Assembly (NCBI RefSeq): GCF_009749525.1
Contig: NZ_WOAC01000005.1
Span: 177,846 to 241,845 of the forward strand
DNA length: 64,000 nucleotides
Direction of reading: 5' to 3'
DNA from: Mesorhizobium xinjiangense
GTDB taxonomy: Bacteria > Pseudomonadota > Alphaproteobacteria > Rhizobiales > Rhizobiaceae
Shown piece after piece: positions 37,564 to 46,691 of this stretch. Positions within the stretch are counted from its first letter, which is position 1, and every line of letters starts with the position of its first letter. The notes below the pieces were generated by a model that saw only the letters and a list, made by a program, of their open reading frames with translations, searched no databases and was not told where the DNA came from. The position numbers were made by a program, and so were the translations under genes.

Positions 37564-38340
37564 ATGACAGCAATGTTGGCTCGCGGCACAGCCGCGCGCT
37601 CACCCGGTCGTGCGGACCGGTCGGGCGGGTCTGGGTTCGTAAGGAATGTCACGGATTTGCTGGACCGCATCGAATACAGACGATGCGAGAGCGGCGAGGA
37701 TCTGGAGGCGATATATCGGCTACGTTACAAGGCCTATCGGGCTCACGGTTACGTGCCGCATTCCGCCAGTCAGATGACGTCGGACAAGTATGACGATACG
37801 CCGAATTCCTATCGCTTCGGCGTATTCATCGATGACGATCTCATCAGCACGGTGCGCATCCATCATGTGAGCCGCGACCAACCAGAAGCGCCCATCATGG
37901 GGGCGTTTGGCGACATTATGGGGCCACGACTCGATCGCGGCGAGACCTTCACCAATCCGACCATGCTGGCCGCCGATCCCGATTGTGCCCATGGCGTGCG
38001 CGCAATTCCTTACATCACGCTGCGGCTTGCCGTAATTGCGAACGAGCATTTCGAGACCACGGGCTGCGTTTGCGTCATTCGCGAAGAGCATACGGCGTTC
38101 TACCGGCGCATCTTCGGGGCCGTTCAGGTTGGAGAACCGAGGGCCTACCCGCCCATCACGATCCCACTGATGCTCTACGACTCCGAATGTGCAATCAACA
38201 TGCAAAAGACGCTCGATCGCTTTCCGTTCTTCATGTCCAAGCCTTCGGAGCAGCGCATGCTCTTCGACCGGCCGGACACGGGCGACCTGGCGCCGCTGAC
38301 CATCCTGCCAACGGCGAAATATCTTCAACACGCGGCATGA
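37564..38340 (+). CDS. FeeM-like N-acyl amino acid synthase (GNAT/autoinducer-synthase fold)
   Basis: A 258-residue protein of the N-acyl amino acid synthase FeeM family, relatives of LuxI-type synthases that join a fatty acyl group from acyl carrier protein to an amino acid. Recognisable are IEYRRCESGEDLEAIYRLRYKAYRAHGYVP in two parts near residues 35-64, then STVRIHHVS, ETFTNPTMLAADP, PYITLRLAVIANEHF and IREEHTAFYRRIFG. The short disordered Ser/Arg/Gly N-terminus precedes the catalytic core. No acyl carrier protein or lipid-export gene is beside it. The product, and whether it is a signal or membrane lipid, cannot be read from sequence. Confidence 0.75.
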   Translation: MTAMLARGTAARSPGRADRSGGSGFVRNVTDLLDRIEYRRCESGEDLEAIYRLRYKAYRAHGYVPHSASQMTSDKYDDTPNSYRFGVFIDDDLISTVRIHHVSRDQPEAPIMGAFGDIMGPRLDRGETFTNPTMLAADPDCAHGVRAIPYITLRLAVIANEHFETTGCVCVIREEHTAFYRRIFGAVQVGEPRAYPPITIPLMLYDSECAINMQKTLDRFPFFMSKPSEQRMLFDRPDTGDLAPLTILPTAKYLQHAA

Positions 38341-38452
38341 GTGGACGCCGGGGCCCGGCGGCCTCGGCCCGTCTTGTCATTGCGCCGATGCGCGCCCATA
38401 AGAGTTTCTCCCATGGAAACGCGTTGGTGCGTCTCGGCTGCTGTGGGGGAGA

Positions 38453-39127
38453 ATGATCGCCAAGGAAGACATTGCGCGCGCCGCCATCTGGGCGCGCGAA
38501 CTGACAGAAGACGAAATCGAAAGGGCGAGCCGCGGGCTTTCGGAGCGCTCATATTCGAAGGGCGCCTATATCTGCCATCGCGGCGACAGGCTCGACTACT
38601 GGACGGGCGTTTCCGACGGGCTGGTCAAGATCAGCGCCATCTCGCGCAGCGGCAAGGCGATGACCTTTGCCGGGGCGACGACGGGAAGCTGGTTCGGCGA
38701 GGGGTCGGTGCTCAAGGACGAGCCGCGCCAGTACGATCTGGTCGCCATCCGCGAGACCCGTCTGGCTCTGATGAACCGGGCGACCTTCTTCTGGCTTTAC
38801 GAAAGCAGCACCGGCTTCAACCGCTTTCTCGTGCGCCAGCTCAACGAGCGCATGGGCCAGTTCATCGCGACCATCGAATATGACCGTATCCTGACGCCGA
38901 AGGCGCGCGTGGCGCGGAACCTGTCCTGGTTCTTCAACCCGGTCCTCTATCCGCGTGTGGGAACCGAGATCGAGATTTCACAGGAAGAACTGGGACTGCT
39001 CGCCGGCGTGTCGCGCGCCATCGTCAACAAGTCGTTGCAGGAACTGGTCGATGAAGGGCTCGTGAAGGTGGAGCACAGCCGGATCACGGTGCTCCATCTG
39101 GAGGCGTTGAAGTCCTACGAAGCCTGA
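38453..39127 (+). CDS. Crp/Fnr-family transcriptional regulator
   Basis: A 224-residue regulator with an N-terminal cyclic-nucleotide-binding-like barrel (SEIRSYSKGAYICHRGDRLDYWTGVSDG-type pattern; SWFGEGSVLKDE) and a C-terminal winged helix (EIEISQEELGLLAGVSRAIVNKSLQELVDEGLVKVEHSRITVLH, quoted in outline). The recognition helix differs from Fnr and no cysteine cluster for an iron-sulfur centre is present, so the ligand is unclear. It begins 112 bases after the FeeM-like gene in the same direction and may be co-regulated with it. GGGGGAG precedes the ATG. Confidence 0.85.
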   Translation: MIAKEDIARAAIWARELTEDEIERASRGLSERSYSKGAYICHRGDRLDYWTGVSDGLVKISAISRSGKAMTFAGATTGSWFGEGSVLKDEPRQYDLVAIRETRLALMNRATFFWLYESSTGFNRFLVRQLNERMGQFIATIEYDRILTPKARVARNLSWFFNPVLYPRVGTEIEISQEELGLLAGVSRAIVNKSLQELVDEGLVKVEHSRITVLHLEALKSYEA

Positions 39128-39468
39128 GACGCTCTCATCGGCAGACCCAGCGGGCAAAACGACCAACACCTCTGTCACTGTTAGCAGACCATCGGGTGGT
39201 CTGTCTGTCAATCGCGAAGTTGATCGGGGTCGCGCCTCGTGGAAATCTTGACCCGGATAGCGGTTGCCGTCGGCCATGTGGGAGGAGGGAGGCTGCGCTG
39301 CAGCGCCAGGCCGGAACGGTCGATGGCGTCAGAACGAGAATGAGGCCGCTCGGCGCCATCCAGGTAGAGTGGCGAAGCCCGCAGGGCCGACTTGCGCCTC
39401 GGGCTCGAGCGGGCGATAAAGGTGGAACAAGCCGCCGAGACAAGGCGGATCCGGGAGGAACATGAACG
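39128..39468. promoter_or_regulatory. 341-base region upstream of the acyl-CoA synthetase with dyad
   Basis: A perfect 7-bp inverted repeat, CAGACCA-TCGGG-TGGTCTG, lies at 39185-39203, followed by tctgtctgtcaatcgcg. This is a good candidate operator, of the size used by TetR-family regulators common near acyl-CoA ligase operons. The rest (39210-39450) is GC-rich leader with no supported gene. GGGAGG at about 39453-39458 is the binding site. Confidence 0.45.
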
Positions 39469-41454
39469 ATGGCTGCGACGGCTGACGCCGGCACGACGCT
39501 TGACACTTTTCCAAAATATCTCGTGTACAACGCGCAGCGTTTTGCCGACAGGCCGGCGATGCGGCACAAGGATTACGGCATCTGGCAGAGCTGGAGCTGG
39601 AAGGAACAGCTCGACGAGGTTCGCGCATTCGCCGTGGGGCTGAAGGGCATCGGGCTCGAGCGGGGCGACAGGATCGCCATCGTCGGGTCGAACCGGCCGC
39701 GCCTCTACTGGACATTTGCCGCCGCCCAATCCCTCGGTGCCGTGCCGGTGCCGGTCTATGCCGATTCGGTGGCCGAGGAGATGGCCTATGTCCTCGACCA
39801 TGCCGAGGTGCGTTTCGCCGTGGTCGAGGATCAGGAGCAGGTCGACAAGCTGCTTTCGATCGCCGAGAAGGTGTCGACGCTCAAGCATATCGTCTATGAC
39901 GAGCCGCGCGGCATGCGCGACTACGAGCACGAACACCTGCACGACTATGCCGCGCTGCGCGAGGCCGGTCTTTCGGCATTGGCCGCTTCGCCGGACGCGG
40001 CGGCCGACTGGGAGGCGTCGGTAGCCGCCGGCAAGGGCGGCGATCTGGGCATCATGCTCTACACGTCGGGCACCACGGGCCGGCCGAAGGGCGTCATGCT
40101 GTCGAACGACAATCTGGTGAAATCGGCGTTGCACGGCAACGCCTTCGACAATCTCGGCGTCGACGAGACGACGATCGCCTATCTGCCGCTGGCCTGGGTG
40201 GGCGATCACGTCTTCTCCTATTCGCAATCCTACACCGCCGGCTTCTGCGTCAGCTGTCCGGAAGGTGCCGAGACCGTGACCGAGGACCGCCGCGAGATCG
40301 CTCCGACCTACTTCTTCGCGCCGCCGCGCGTCTTCGAGAGCATGCTGACCTCGATCATGGTGCGCATGGAGGATGCCGGACGATTGAAGAAGTGGTTGTT
40401 CGACCACTTTCTCGCCCATGCCCGCAAGGTCGGCGAGCCGCTCCTCAACGGTGAGAAGGTCGGGGCCTGGGACCGCATCAAATATGCGCTCGGCGAGTTC
40501 TTCATCTACGGTCCGCTGAAGGATGGCATGGGCCTGTCGCGGCTGCGCGTCGGCTATACGGCGGGCGAGGCGATCGGGCCGGAACTGTTCAGCTTCTACC
40601 GTTCGCTGGGGCTCAACCTGAAACAGCTCTACGGCCAGACGGAAGCCTGTGTCTACATCACCGCCCAGCCGGACGGCCAGATCCGTCCCGACACGGTCGG
40701 CCTCCCGTCGCCCGGCGTCGAGGTGAAAATCGCCGACAACGGCGAGGTGATGTACCGCTCCGACGGCGTCTTCATCGGCTACTACAAGAACGATGAGGCG
40801 ACCCGCTCGACGAAGACGTCCGAGGGATGGGTGCATACGGGCGATGCGGGCTTCTTCGATCCGGAAGGGCATCTGAAGATAATCGACCGCGCCAAGGATG
40901 TCGGCAAATTGAAGTCCGGCGCGCTGTTTGCGCCGAAATACATCGAGAACACGCTGAAATTCTTCCCCGACATCAAGGAGGCGGTGGCCTTTGGCGACGG
41001 ACGGGATTTCTGCGCGGTCTTCATCAATATCGACCTGCATTCGGTCGGCAACTGGGCCGAGCGCAACAATATCGCCTACGCCTCATATCAGGACCTTGCG
41101 GCCCATCCAGAGGTCTACAGAACGATTGCCGAACATGTCGAGCAGGCCAACCGGCGGCTGGCCTCCGAACCGCTCATGGCCGCCTCGCAGATCAGGCGGT
41201 ATCTGGTCCTGCACAAGGAACTCGACGCTGACGACGGCGAACTGACCCGCACGCAGAAGGTGCGCCGGTCCTTCATCGCTGAGCGCTATGGCGAGCTCAT
41301 CGAGGCACTCTACGACGGTTCGAACGAGAAATATGTCGAAACCGAGATGACCTATGAGGACGGCCGCAAGGGCAAGGTGCGCGCCACCGTGCGCATCGTC
41401 GACGCCAAGGTCCATGACGCACCGGCGGAGACGGTGATGGAGGCGGCCGAATGA
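39469..41454 (+). CDS. AMP-dependent acyl-CoA synthetase (long-chain/aryl acid ligase)
   Basis: A 661-residue adenylate-forming ligase that activates a carboxylic acid with ATP and CoA. Motif A3 is GIMLYTSGTTGRPKGVMLS near residues 194-212, then YGQTEACVYIT (A5), GWVHTGDAGFFDPEGHLKIIDRAKD (A7/A8 region), and a C-terminal Lys region. The size and VGDHVFSYSQSYTAG pattern fit the long-chain acyl-CoA synthetase class. It overlaps livG by four bases (ATGA), so activation is coupled to uptake by the following ABC transporter. The substrate is therefore probably an imported aromatic or branched carboxylate, by inference. Confidence 0.92.
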   Translation: MAATADAGTTLDTFPKYLVYNAQRFADRPAMRHKDYGIWQSWSWKEQLDEVRAFAVGLKGIGLERGDRIAIVGSNRPRLYWTFAAAQSLGAVPVPVYADSVAEEMAYVLDHAEVRFAVVEDQEQVDKLLSIAEKVSTLKHIVYDEPRGMRDYEHEHLHDYAALREAGLSALAASPDAAADWEASVAAGKGGDLGIMLYTSGTTGRPKGVMLSNDNLVKSALHGNAFDNLGVDETTIAYLPLAWVGDHVFSYSQSYTAGFCVSCPEGAETVTEDRREIAPTYFFAPPRVFESMLTSIMVRMEDAGRLKKWLFDHFLAHARKVGEPLLNGEKVGAWDRIKYALGEFFIYGPLKDGMGLSRLRVGYTAGEAIGPELFSFYRSLGLNLKQLYGQTEACVYITAQPDGQIRPDTVGLPSPGVEVKIADNGEVMYRSDGVFIGYYKNDEATRSTKTSEGWVHTGDAGFFDPEGHLKIIDRAKDVGKLKSGALFAPKYIENTLKFFPDIKEAVAFGDGRDFCAVFINIDLHSVGNWAERNNIAYASYQDLAAHPEVYRTIAEHVEQANRRLASEPLMAASQIRRYLVLHKELDADDGELTRTQKVRRSFIAERYGELIEALYDGSNEKYVETEMTYEDGRKGKVRATVRIVDAKVHDAPAETVMEAAE

Positions 41455-42275
41455 ATGTGCAGGTCAGGTCCGATCCGTTCACGGCGCGCGACGGCGAGAT
41501 TGCCAAGGGCGGCGTGCTGCTCGACGTCAGAAACGTTTCCCTCTCCTTCGGCGGGGTGAAAGCGGTCACCGACATCTCGTTCGACGTGTTGCAGGGCGAA
41601 ATCCGCGCCATCATCGGGCCTAACGGCGCCGGCAAGACGTCGATGCTCAACGTCATCAACGGCTTCTACACGCCGCAGCTTGGAACGATCATCTTCCGCG
41701 GCAAGGAGCGGCGCTCGATGAAGCCGCACGAGGCGGTCGGGCAGGGCATCGCGCGCACCTTCCAGAACGTGGCGCTGTTCAAGGGCATGTCGACGCTCGA
41801 CAACATCATGACCGGACGTTCGGTGATGATGAGGCGCAATATCGGCTGGCAGATGCTCTGGCACGGACCGGCGCTTGCCGAGGAGATCGAACACCGGCGC
41901 GCGGTGGAGGAGATCATCGATTTCCTGGAAATCCAGCACATCCGGCGCACGCCCGTCGGCAAGCTGCCATACGGGCTGCAAAAGCGCGTCGAGCTCGGCC
42001 GCGCGCTGGCCATGGAACCGTCGCTCCTGCTGCTCGACGAGCCGATGGCCGGCATGAATCTCGAGGAAAAGGAGGACATGAGCCGCTTCATCCTCGACGT
42101 CAACCAGCAGCGCGGCACGACGATCGCCTTGATCGAGCACGACATGGGCGTCGTCATGGACCTGTCGGACCGGGTGGTCGTGCTCGACTACGGCAAGAAG
42201 ATCGCCGACGGCGTGCCCGATGTCGTCAAGGCCGACCAGAACGTCATCGACGCCTATCTCGGCGTGCCGCATTAG
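41451..42275 (+). CDS. livG: Branched-chain-type ABC transporter ATP-binding protein LivG
   Basis: A 274-residue ATPase of the LivG family. It shows Walker A GPNGAGKTSMLNVING, Q-loop RTFQNVALF, signature LPYGLQKRVELGRALAMEP (LivG-type variant), Walker B LLLLDEPMAGM and switch His in ALIEHDMGVVM. The sequence after Walker B, NLEEKEDM, is typical. It starts inside the end of the acyl-CoA synthetase gene, giving ATGA coupling, and is followed by the permease genes. It energises uptake together with LivF. Confidence 0.92.
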   Translation: MNVQVRSDPFTARDGEIAKGGVLLDVRNVSLSFGGVKAVTDISFDVLQGEIRAIIGPNGAGKTSMLNVINGFYTPQLGTIIFRGKERRSMKPHEAVGQGIARTFQNVALFKGMSTLDNIMTGRSVMMRRNIGWQMLWHGPALAEEIEHRRAVEEIIDFLEIQHIRRTPVGKLPYGLQKRVELGRALAMEPSLLLLDEPMAGMNLEEKEDMSRFILDVNQQRGTTIALIEHDMGVVMDLSDRVVVLDYGKKIADGVPDVVKADQNVIDAYLGVPH

Positions 42276-42284
42276 GAAAAAGCC

Positions 42285-43244
42285 ATGGAAATCCTCTACG
42301 ACATTCTCGTAAAGCCGTTCGTCGACATGGTCGCGGCGCCCGACTTTTTCCTGCAGGTGGTGTGGGAAGGTCTCGTCTCGGGAGTCCTTTATGCCCTCAT
42401 CGCGCTCGGTTTCGTACTGATCTACAAATCCTCGCGTATCTTCAACTTCGCGCAAGGAATTATGGTCGTGTTCGCCGCCCTGACGCTGGTCGGGCTCTAT
42501 GAGAAGGGCGTGCCGGCGCTTCTGGCGGTGCCGCTGACGCTTGCGGTCATGTATCTGCTCGCCATGACGATCGAACGGGTGGTGCTGCGACCGCTGGTCA
42601 ACCAGCCCGACATCATCCTGTTCATGGCGACGATCGGCATCACGATGTTCCTGATCGGTTTCGGCGAGATCATCTTCGGTGGCGAGAACAAGGTGATGAT
42701 CACCGAGCAACTGATGATCCCGACCGGCAGCTACATTTTTGAACCGTTCGGCGGCTTCGTTTCCATCGAGCAGAAGGACCTGACGGCGGTTGTCGGCGCC
42801 GTCGTGCTGGTGGGTGTGCTGCTGTTGTTTCTCAACAGGTCGAAAATGGGGCGCGCCATCCGGGCGCTCGGCGACGACCACCAGGCGGCACTGTCGGTCG
42901 GCATCTCGCTGTCGACCATCTGGGTGCTGGTGTGGTTCATCGCCGGCGTCATCGCGCTCGCCACCGGCATCGTGTGGGGCGCGCGGGCCGGCGTTTCCTT
43001 CGCGCTCGAGGTGATCGCCTACAAGGCGCTGCCGGTTCTCATGCTGGGCGGGCTTGAAAGCGTCCTTGGCGCCATCGTCGGCGGTCTGGCCATCGGCATC
43101 CTGGAAAAGCTGTTCGAGATCTATTGGGGTCAGCCGCTGCTCGGCGGCAACACCGAGACCTGGTTCGCCTTCGTCTTCGCGCTGATCGTGCTTCTGTTCC
43201 GGCCGCAGGGCTTGTTCGGCGAACGCATCATCGAGCGGGTGTGA
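42285..43244 (+). CDS. livH: Branched-chain-type ABC permease LivH
   Basis: A 319-residue inner-membrane permease of the LivH family with eight or more hydrophobic segments: VVWEGLVSGVLYALIALGFVLIYKSSRIFNFAQG in outline, then FMATIGITMFLIGFGEIIFG, and the EAA-like stretch SKMGRAIRALGDDHQAALSVGI. GGLESVLGAIVGGLAIGILE near the end is characteristic. It pairs with LivM. GGAAAAAGCC precedes the ATG. Confidence 0.92.
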   Translation: MEILYDILVKPFVDMVAAPDFFLQVVWEGLVSGVLYALIALGFVLIYKSSRIFNFAQGIMVVFAALTLVGLYEKGVPALLAVPLTLAVMYLLAMTIERVVLRPLVNQPDIILFMATIGITMFLIGFGEIIFGGENKVMITEQLMIPTGSYIFEPFGGFVSIEQKDLTAVVGAVVLVGVLLLFLNRSKMGRAIRALGDDHQAALSVGISLSTIWVLVWFIAGVIALATGIVWGARAGVSFALEVIAYKALPVLMLGGLESVLGAIVGGLAIGILEKLFEIYWGQPLLGGNTETWFAFVFALIVLLFRPQGLFGERIIERV

Positions 43245-43249
43245 TCGAC

Positions 43250-44326
43250 ATGCTTTACCGTACCGCGGGCCAGTTCAAGACCAGCTACGAGGCCGATTTC
43301 GCCCTGTTCCCGGTCAAGCAGGATTCCATCCTGCTCGCTGCCGTTCTCGTGCTTGCCTTTGTCGTCTTTCCGCTGACGGCGAACGAGTTCGCCTTTCGCG
43401 CTCTTCTGATACCGGTCCTGATCTATGCGCTGGCCGCCCTGGGGCTCAATATCCTGACCGGCTATGCCGGCCAGCTTTCGCTGGGAACGGGCGCCTTCAT
43501 GGGTGTCGGCGCCTATGCCTGCTACAAGCTCATCACCATCTTTCCCGAGATGAACCTCCTGGTCGCCATTGCCCTGTCGGGATTCTTCTCGGCAGCGGTC
43601 GGCGTGGCATTCGGTCTGCCGTCGCTCAGGATCAAGGGTTTCTACCTCGCCATTGCCACGCTGGCGGCGCAGTTCTTTCTCGTCTGGTTGTTCGAGAAAT
43701 GGGCCTGGCTCTACAACTACAACGCCTCCGGCGCCATCCAGGTGCCGAATATCGACATGTTCGGCTTTACTGTTGCCGGTCCGAGGGCGCCTGCGATCAC
43801 GCAGTATTATTTCGTCCTTATCGTGGTCAGCATCGTCACCTTCTTTGCCATCAACGTCACGCGCGGGCGCATCGGGCGCATCTGGAAATCGGTGCGCGAC
43901 ATGGACATTGCCGCCGAACTGGTCGGCATCAACCTGATGAAGGCCAAGCTGTCCGCCTTCTTCGTCTCGTCCTATGTCGTGGGTGTGGCCGGTGCGCTGT
44001 TCGTGTTTGCCTGGCGCGGCGCGGCCGAGCCGAACCTGTTCGACATCCCCCTGTCGTTCCGGGTGCTGTTCATCGCCATCATCGGCGGGCTGGGCTCGAT
44101 CCTCGGAAATTTCCTCGGTGCGATCCTGATCGTCGCCCTGCCGGTGGTGCTGGGCTTTCTGCCGGATGTGTTCGGCGTGCCGATCAGTTCGTCGGCGGTG
44201 GAACATTTGAACGTGATGATTATCGGTGCTTTGATCGTCACATTCCTGATCGTCGAGCCGCACGGGCTGGCGCGGTTCTGGGCGGTCATCAGGGAGAAGC
44301 TGATTATATGGCCGTTCCCGCATTGA
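43250..44326 (+). CDS. livM: Branched-chain-type ABC permease LivM
   Basis: A 358-residue permease of the LivM family. Hydrophobic helices include LIPVLIYALAALGLNILTGYAGQLSLGTGAFMGVGAYA in outline, LPSLRIKGFYLAIATLAAQFF, and the loop RGRIGRIWKSVRDMDIAAELVGINLMKAKLSAF in outline, ending GGLGSILGNFLGAILI. The ATG at 43250 is chosen; a GTG three codons upstream overlaps the livH stop and is possible. It forms the membrane channel with LivH. Confidence 0.92.
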   Translation: MLYRTAGQFKTSYEADFALFPVKQDSILLAAVLVLAFVVFPLTANEFAFRALLIPVLIYALAALGLNILTGYAGQLSLGTGAFMGVGAYACYKLITIFPEMNLLVAIALSGFFSAAVGVAFGLPSLRIKGFYLAIATLAAQFFLVWLFEKWAWLYNYNASGAIQVPNIDMFGFTVAGPRAPAITQYYFVLIVVSIVTFFAINVTRGRIGRIWKSVRDMDIAAELVGINLMKAKLSAFFVSSYVVGVAGALFVFAWRGAAEPNLFDIPLSFRVLFIAIIGGLGSILGNFLGAILIVALPVVLGFLPDVFGVPISSSAVEHLNVMIIGALIVTFLIVEPHGLARFWAVIREKLIIWPFPH

Positions 44327-44351
44327 CGCGGGACAAGACAACAAAAAGATT

Positions 44352-44367
44352 GCGGCTGCAGGGCCGC
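44352..44367 (+). terminator. Small hairpin between livM and livK
   Basis: GCGGC-TGCAGG-GCCGC forms a 5-bp stem in the 101-base gap before the binding-protein gene. It may modulate read-through or stabilise the livK message; there is no T run. Confidence 0.25.
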
Positions 44368-44427
44368 TGAAGGCGGGGTTGGTTCGCCCGCTCCTCTTGG
44401 GAGAAACGGACAAGTGGAGGAGAAGAC

Positions 44428-45747
44428 ATGAAAACGCTATTGAAGAATGCGCTGATGGCCGGCGCCTTGGCTGCGGGCACGGCGTTCGCCGCGCAAGCGG
44501 CGATGGCCCAGGATTCCATCTATCTGCCCAATCTGTCCTACCGGACGGGACCGTTCGCCTCGACCGGCATTCCGCTGATGAACGGCCAGCGCGACTACAT
44601 GATGATGCTCAACGAGCGCGATGGCGGCGTCAACGGCGTCAAGCTTGGCTATGACGAGTGCGAAACCGGCTACAACACCGAAAAAGGGGTCGAGTGCTAC
44701 GAAAAGACCAAGGCGGATGCGGCGATCACGCAGCCATGGTCGACCGGCATCACGCTGCAGGTCCTGCCGAAGACGAATGTCGACAAGATCCCGGTGCTCG
44801 CGCCCGGTTACGGCTTCTCGCCGATGGCCGACGGCAAGACCTTCCAGTGGGCCTTCAATCCGCCGGCATCCTATTGGGACGGCGCGTCGATGATCCTGAA
44901 AGCGATCTCCGACGGCAATCTCGACAATCTCGAGGGCAAGAAGATTGCACTGCTGCATCTCGACCATCCCTACGGCAAGGAGCCCATCCCGCTGTTCGAG
45001 GCGATGGCCGAAAAGCACGGCTTCACCTTCCTGCCGATCCCGGTCGGACTGAAGGAGATGCAGAACCAGTCGGCTCAATGGCTGCAGATCCGTCGCGAGC
45101 GTCCCGACTTCGTCTTGATGTGGGGCTGGGGCGCGATGAACGCCGGCGCCATCACCGAGGCGGCCAAGACGCGCTATCCGATGGATCAGTTCATCGGCAT
45201 CTGGTGGTCGTCGCTCGACAGCGATCTGAAGCTGGTCGGTGAAGAGGGCAAGGGCTACCGCGCGATCTCGTGGAACGTGCCCAATTCCGATTCGCCGGTC
45301 ATGCAGGACATCAAGAAATACGTCGTGGACCCCGGAAAATCGCTGATCAACCAGGGAGAAGGCGAGTTCGACTGGGTGTTCTACCAGCGCGGTGTCATGA
45401 TCTCGATGATGCTGGTCGAGGGGATCAAGGCGGCGCAGGAGGAGTTCGACGCCAAGGTTCCCACGCCCGAGCAGGTGCGTTGGGGCCTGGAGAACCTCAA
45501 TATCGACGAGGCAAAGCTGGAAGAACTCGGCATGACCGGCATGCTCGTGCCGTTCAAGACGTCGTGTGCCGACCATACCGGTCATGGCGGCGGCTGGATG
45601 CTCGAATGGAATGGCTCCAAATTCGAGAAGGTGTCCGACCTGATCACGCCCGACCGCGAGGCGATCGCGCCGCTGGAAGCGGAGAAGGCCAAGGAATATG
45701 CCGAGGCCAATGCGCCATGGCCGGTCAACGACGAGTGCAAGATGTAG
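44428..45747 (+). CDS. livK: Periplasmic branched-chain-type ABC substrate-binding protein
   Basis: A 439-residue periplasmic binding protein of the type I fold (Peripla_BP_6). The signal peptide runs NALMAGALAAGTAFAAQAAMA. Mature features are YRTGPFASTGIPLMNGQRDYM, DECETGYNTEKGVECYEK, and the central domain with IALLHLDHPYGKEPIPLFEAM and RPDFVLMWGWGAMNAGAITEA. The length exceeds classical LivK (about 370), which fits the extended group that binds aromatic or amide substrates. GGAGGAG upstream is a strong binding site, and a hairpin follows, consistent with higher expression than the permeases. Confidence 0.9.
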   Translation: MKTLLKNALMAGALAAGTAFAAQAAMAQDSIYLPNLSYRTGPFASTGIPLMNGQRDYMMMLNERDGGVNGVKLGYDECETGYNTEKGVECYEKTKADAAITQPWSTGITLQVLPKTNVDKIPVLAPGYGFSPMADGKTFQWAFNPPASYWDGASMILKAISDGNLDNLEGKKIALLHLDHPYGKEPIPLFEAMAEKHGFTFLPIPVGLKEMQNQSAQWLQIRRERPDFVLMWGWGAMNAGAITEAAKTRYPMDQFIGIWWSSLDSDLKLVGEEGKGYRAISWNVPNSDSPVMQDIKKYVVDPGKSLINQGEGEFDWVFYQRGVMISMMLVEGIKAAQEEFDAKVPTPEQVRWGLENLNIDEAKLEELGMTGMLVPFKTSCADHTGHGGGWMLEWNGSKFEKVSDLITPDREAIAPLEAEKAKEYAEANAPWPVNDECKM

Positions 45748-45756
45748 GCGAGAGAT

Positions 45757-45777
45757 CCCTCCCCCCTGAGGGGAGGG
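45757..45777 (+). terminator. Intra-operon hairpin between livK and livF
   Basis: CCCTCCCC (45757-45764) pairs perfectly with GGGGAGGG (45770-45777) around CCTGA. There is no T run, so it is better read as an attenuator or 3'-end stabiliser that lets the binding-protein message exceed that of livF. The stem lies 10 bases after the livK stop. Confidence 0.5.
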
Positions 45778-45800
45778 CCCCGCCCCAGATCGGAGCCGCC

Positions 45801-46634
45801 ATGACCAGTCCCGCGCCACGCCCTGAACCAACTGAACCGATCCTGTCGGTCAATAATATCGAGGTGATCTACGATCACGTGATCCTGGTGCTGAAGGGGG
45901 TGTCCCTGTCGGTGCCCAATGGCGGCATCACGGCTTTGCTGGGGGCCAATGGCGCCGGCAAGACGACGACACTGAAGGCGATCTCCAACCTGCTCCGGGC
46001 CGAACGCGGCGAGGTGACGAAAGGGTCCGTCGTGTTCGGCGGCGAGCAGGTGCAATCGCTTTCGCCGAACGACCTGGTGCGCCGCGGCTGCATCCAGGTC
46101 ATGGAGGGACGCCATTGTTTCGGCCATCTGACCGTGGAGGAGAATCTCCTGACCGGCGCCTTCACGCGTCGCGACGGGCCAGGCGCCGTCAATGCGGACC
46201 TGGAAATGGTCTATGGCTATTTCCCGCGGCTGAGGGAACGCCGCACGAGCCAGGCCGGCTACACCTCCGGCGGTGAGCAGCAGATGACGGCGATCGGCAG
46301 GGCGCTGATGTCGCGGCCCAAGATGATCCTGCTCGACGAACCCTCCATGGGGCTGGCGCCGCAACTCGTCGAGGAGATCTTCGAGATCGTCAAGAAGCTC
46401 AACGACGATCAGGGCGTTTCCTTTCTGCTCGCCGAGCAAAATACCAATGTCGCTCTGCGCTATGCCAAATATGGCTATATTCTGGAGTCCGGCCGCATCG
46501 TGCTTGACGGCGATGCAAAGGCGCTGCGCGAGAACGAGGACGTGAAGGAATTTTACCTCGGCGTCGGCGGCGAGGGGCGCCGGTCGTTCAAGGACGTCAA
46601 GCATTACAAGCGGCGCAAGCGCTGGCTGGCGTGA
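45801..46634 (+). CDS. livF: Branched-chain-type ABC transporter ATP-binding protein LivF
   Basis: A 277-residue ATPase of the LivF family. Walker A is GANGAGKTTTLKAISNL, followed by the LivF-specific GCIQVMEGRHCFGHLTVEENL, signature YTSGGEQQMTAIGRALMSRP, Walker B MILLDEPSMGLAPQLV and switch region LLAEQNTNVALRYAKYG. The C-terminus ends with an unusually basic YKRRKRWLA. The ATG at 45801 follows GGAGCCGCC. It closes the operon that starts with the acyl-CoA synthetase. Confidence 0.92.
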   Translation: MTSPAPRPEPTEPILSVNNIEVIYDHVILVLKGVSLSVPNGGITALLGANGAGKTTTLKAISNLLRAERGEVTKGSVVFGGEQVQSLSPNDLVRRGCIQVMEGRHCFGHLTVEENLLTGAFTRRDGPGAVNADLEMVYGYFPRLRERRTSQAGYTSGGEQQMTAIGRALMSRPKMILLDEPSMGLAPQLVEEIFEIVKKLNDDQGVSFLLAEQNTNVALRYAKYGYILESGRIVLDGDAKALRENEDVKEFYLGVGGEGRRSFKDVKHYKRRKRWLA

Positions 46635-46662
46635 AACTCGCACCGGTTGGCGCGGTTCCCAC

Positions 46663-46691
46663 TTGAAATGATTTCTGGTATACGTTATGCC
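46663..46691 (+). promoter_or_regulatory. Possible promoter upstream of coxIV-pntAA-AB-B
   Basis: TTGAAA at 46663-46668 is followed after 16 bases by TTATGC (46685-46690), a plausible vegetative promoter about 125 bases before the 46817 gene. Spacing is slightly short, so this is a weak call. The 182-base gap holds no other clear feature. Confidence 0.3.

Noticed and set aside
39196..39465. An 89-residue plus-strand frame in the leader of the acyl-CoA synthetase gene
   Set aside because: Composition is Arg/Gly-rich with no family match, and no binding site precedes its start.
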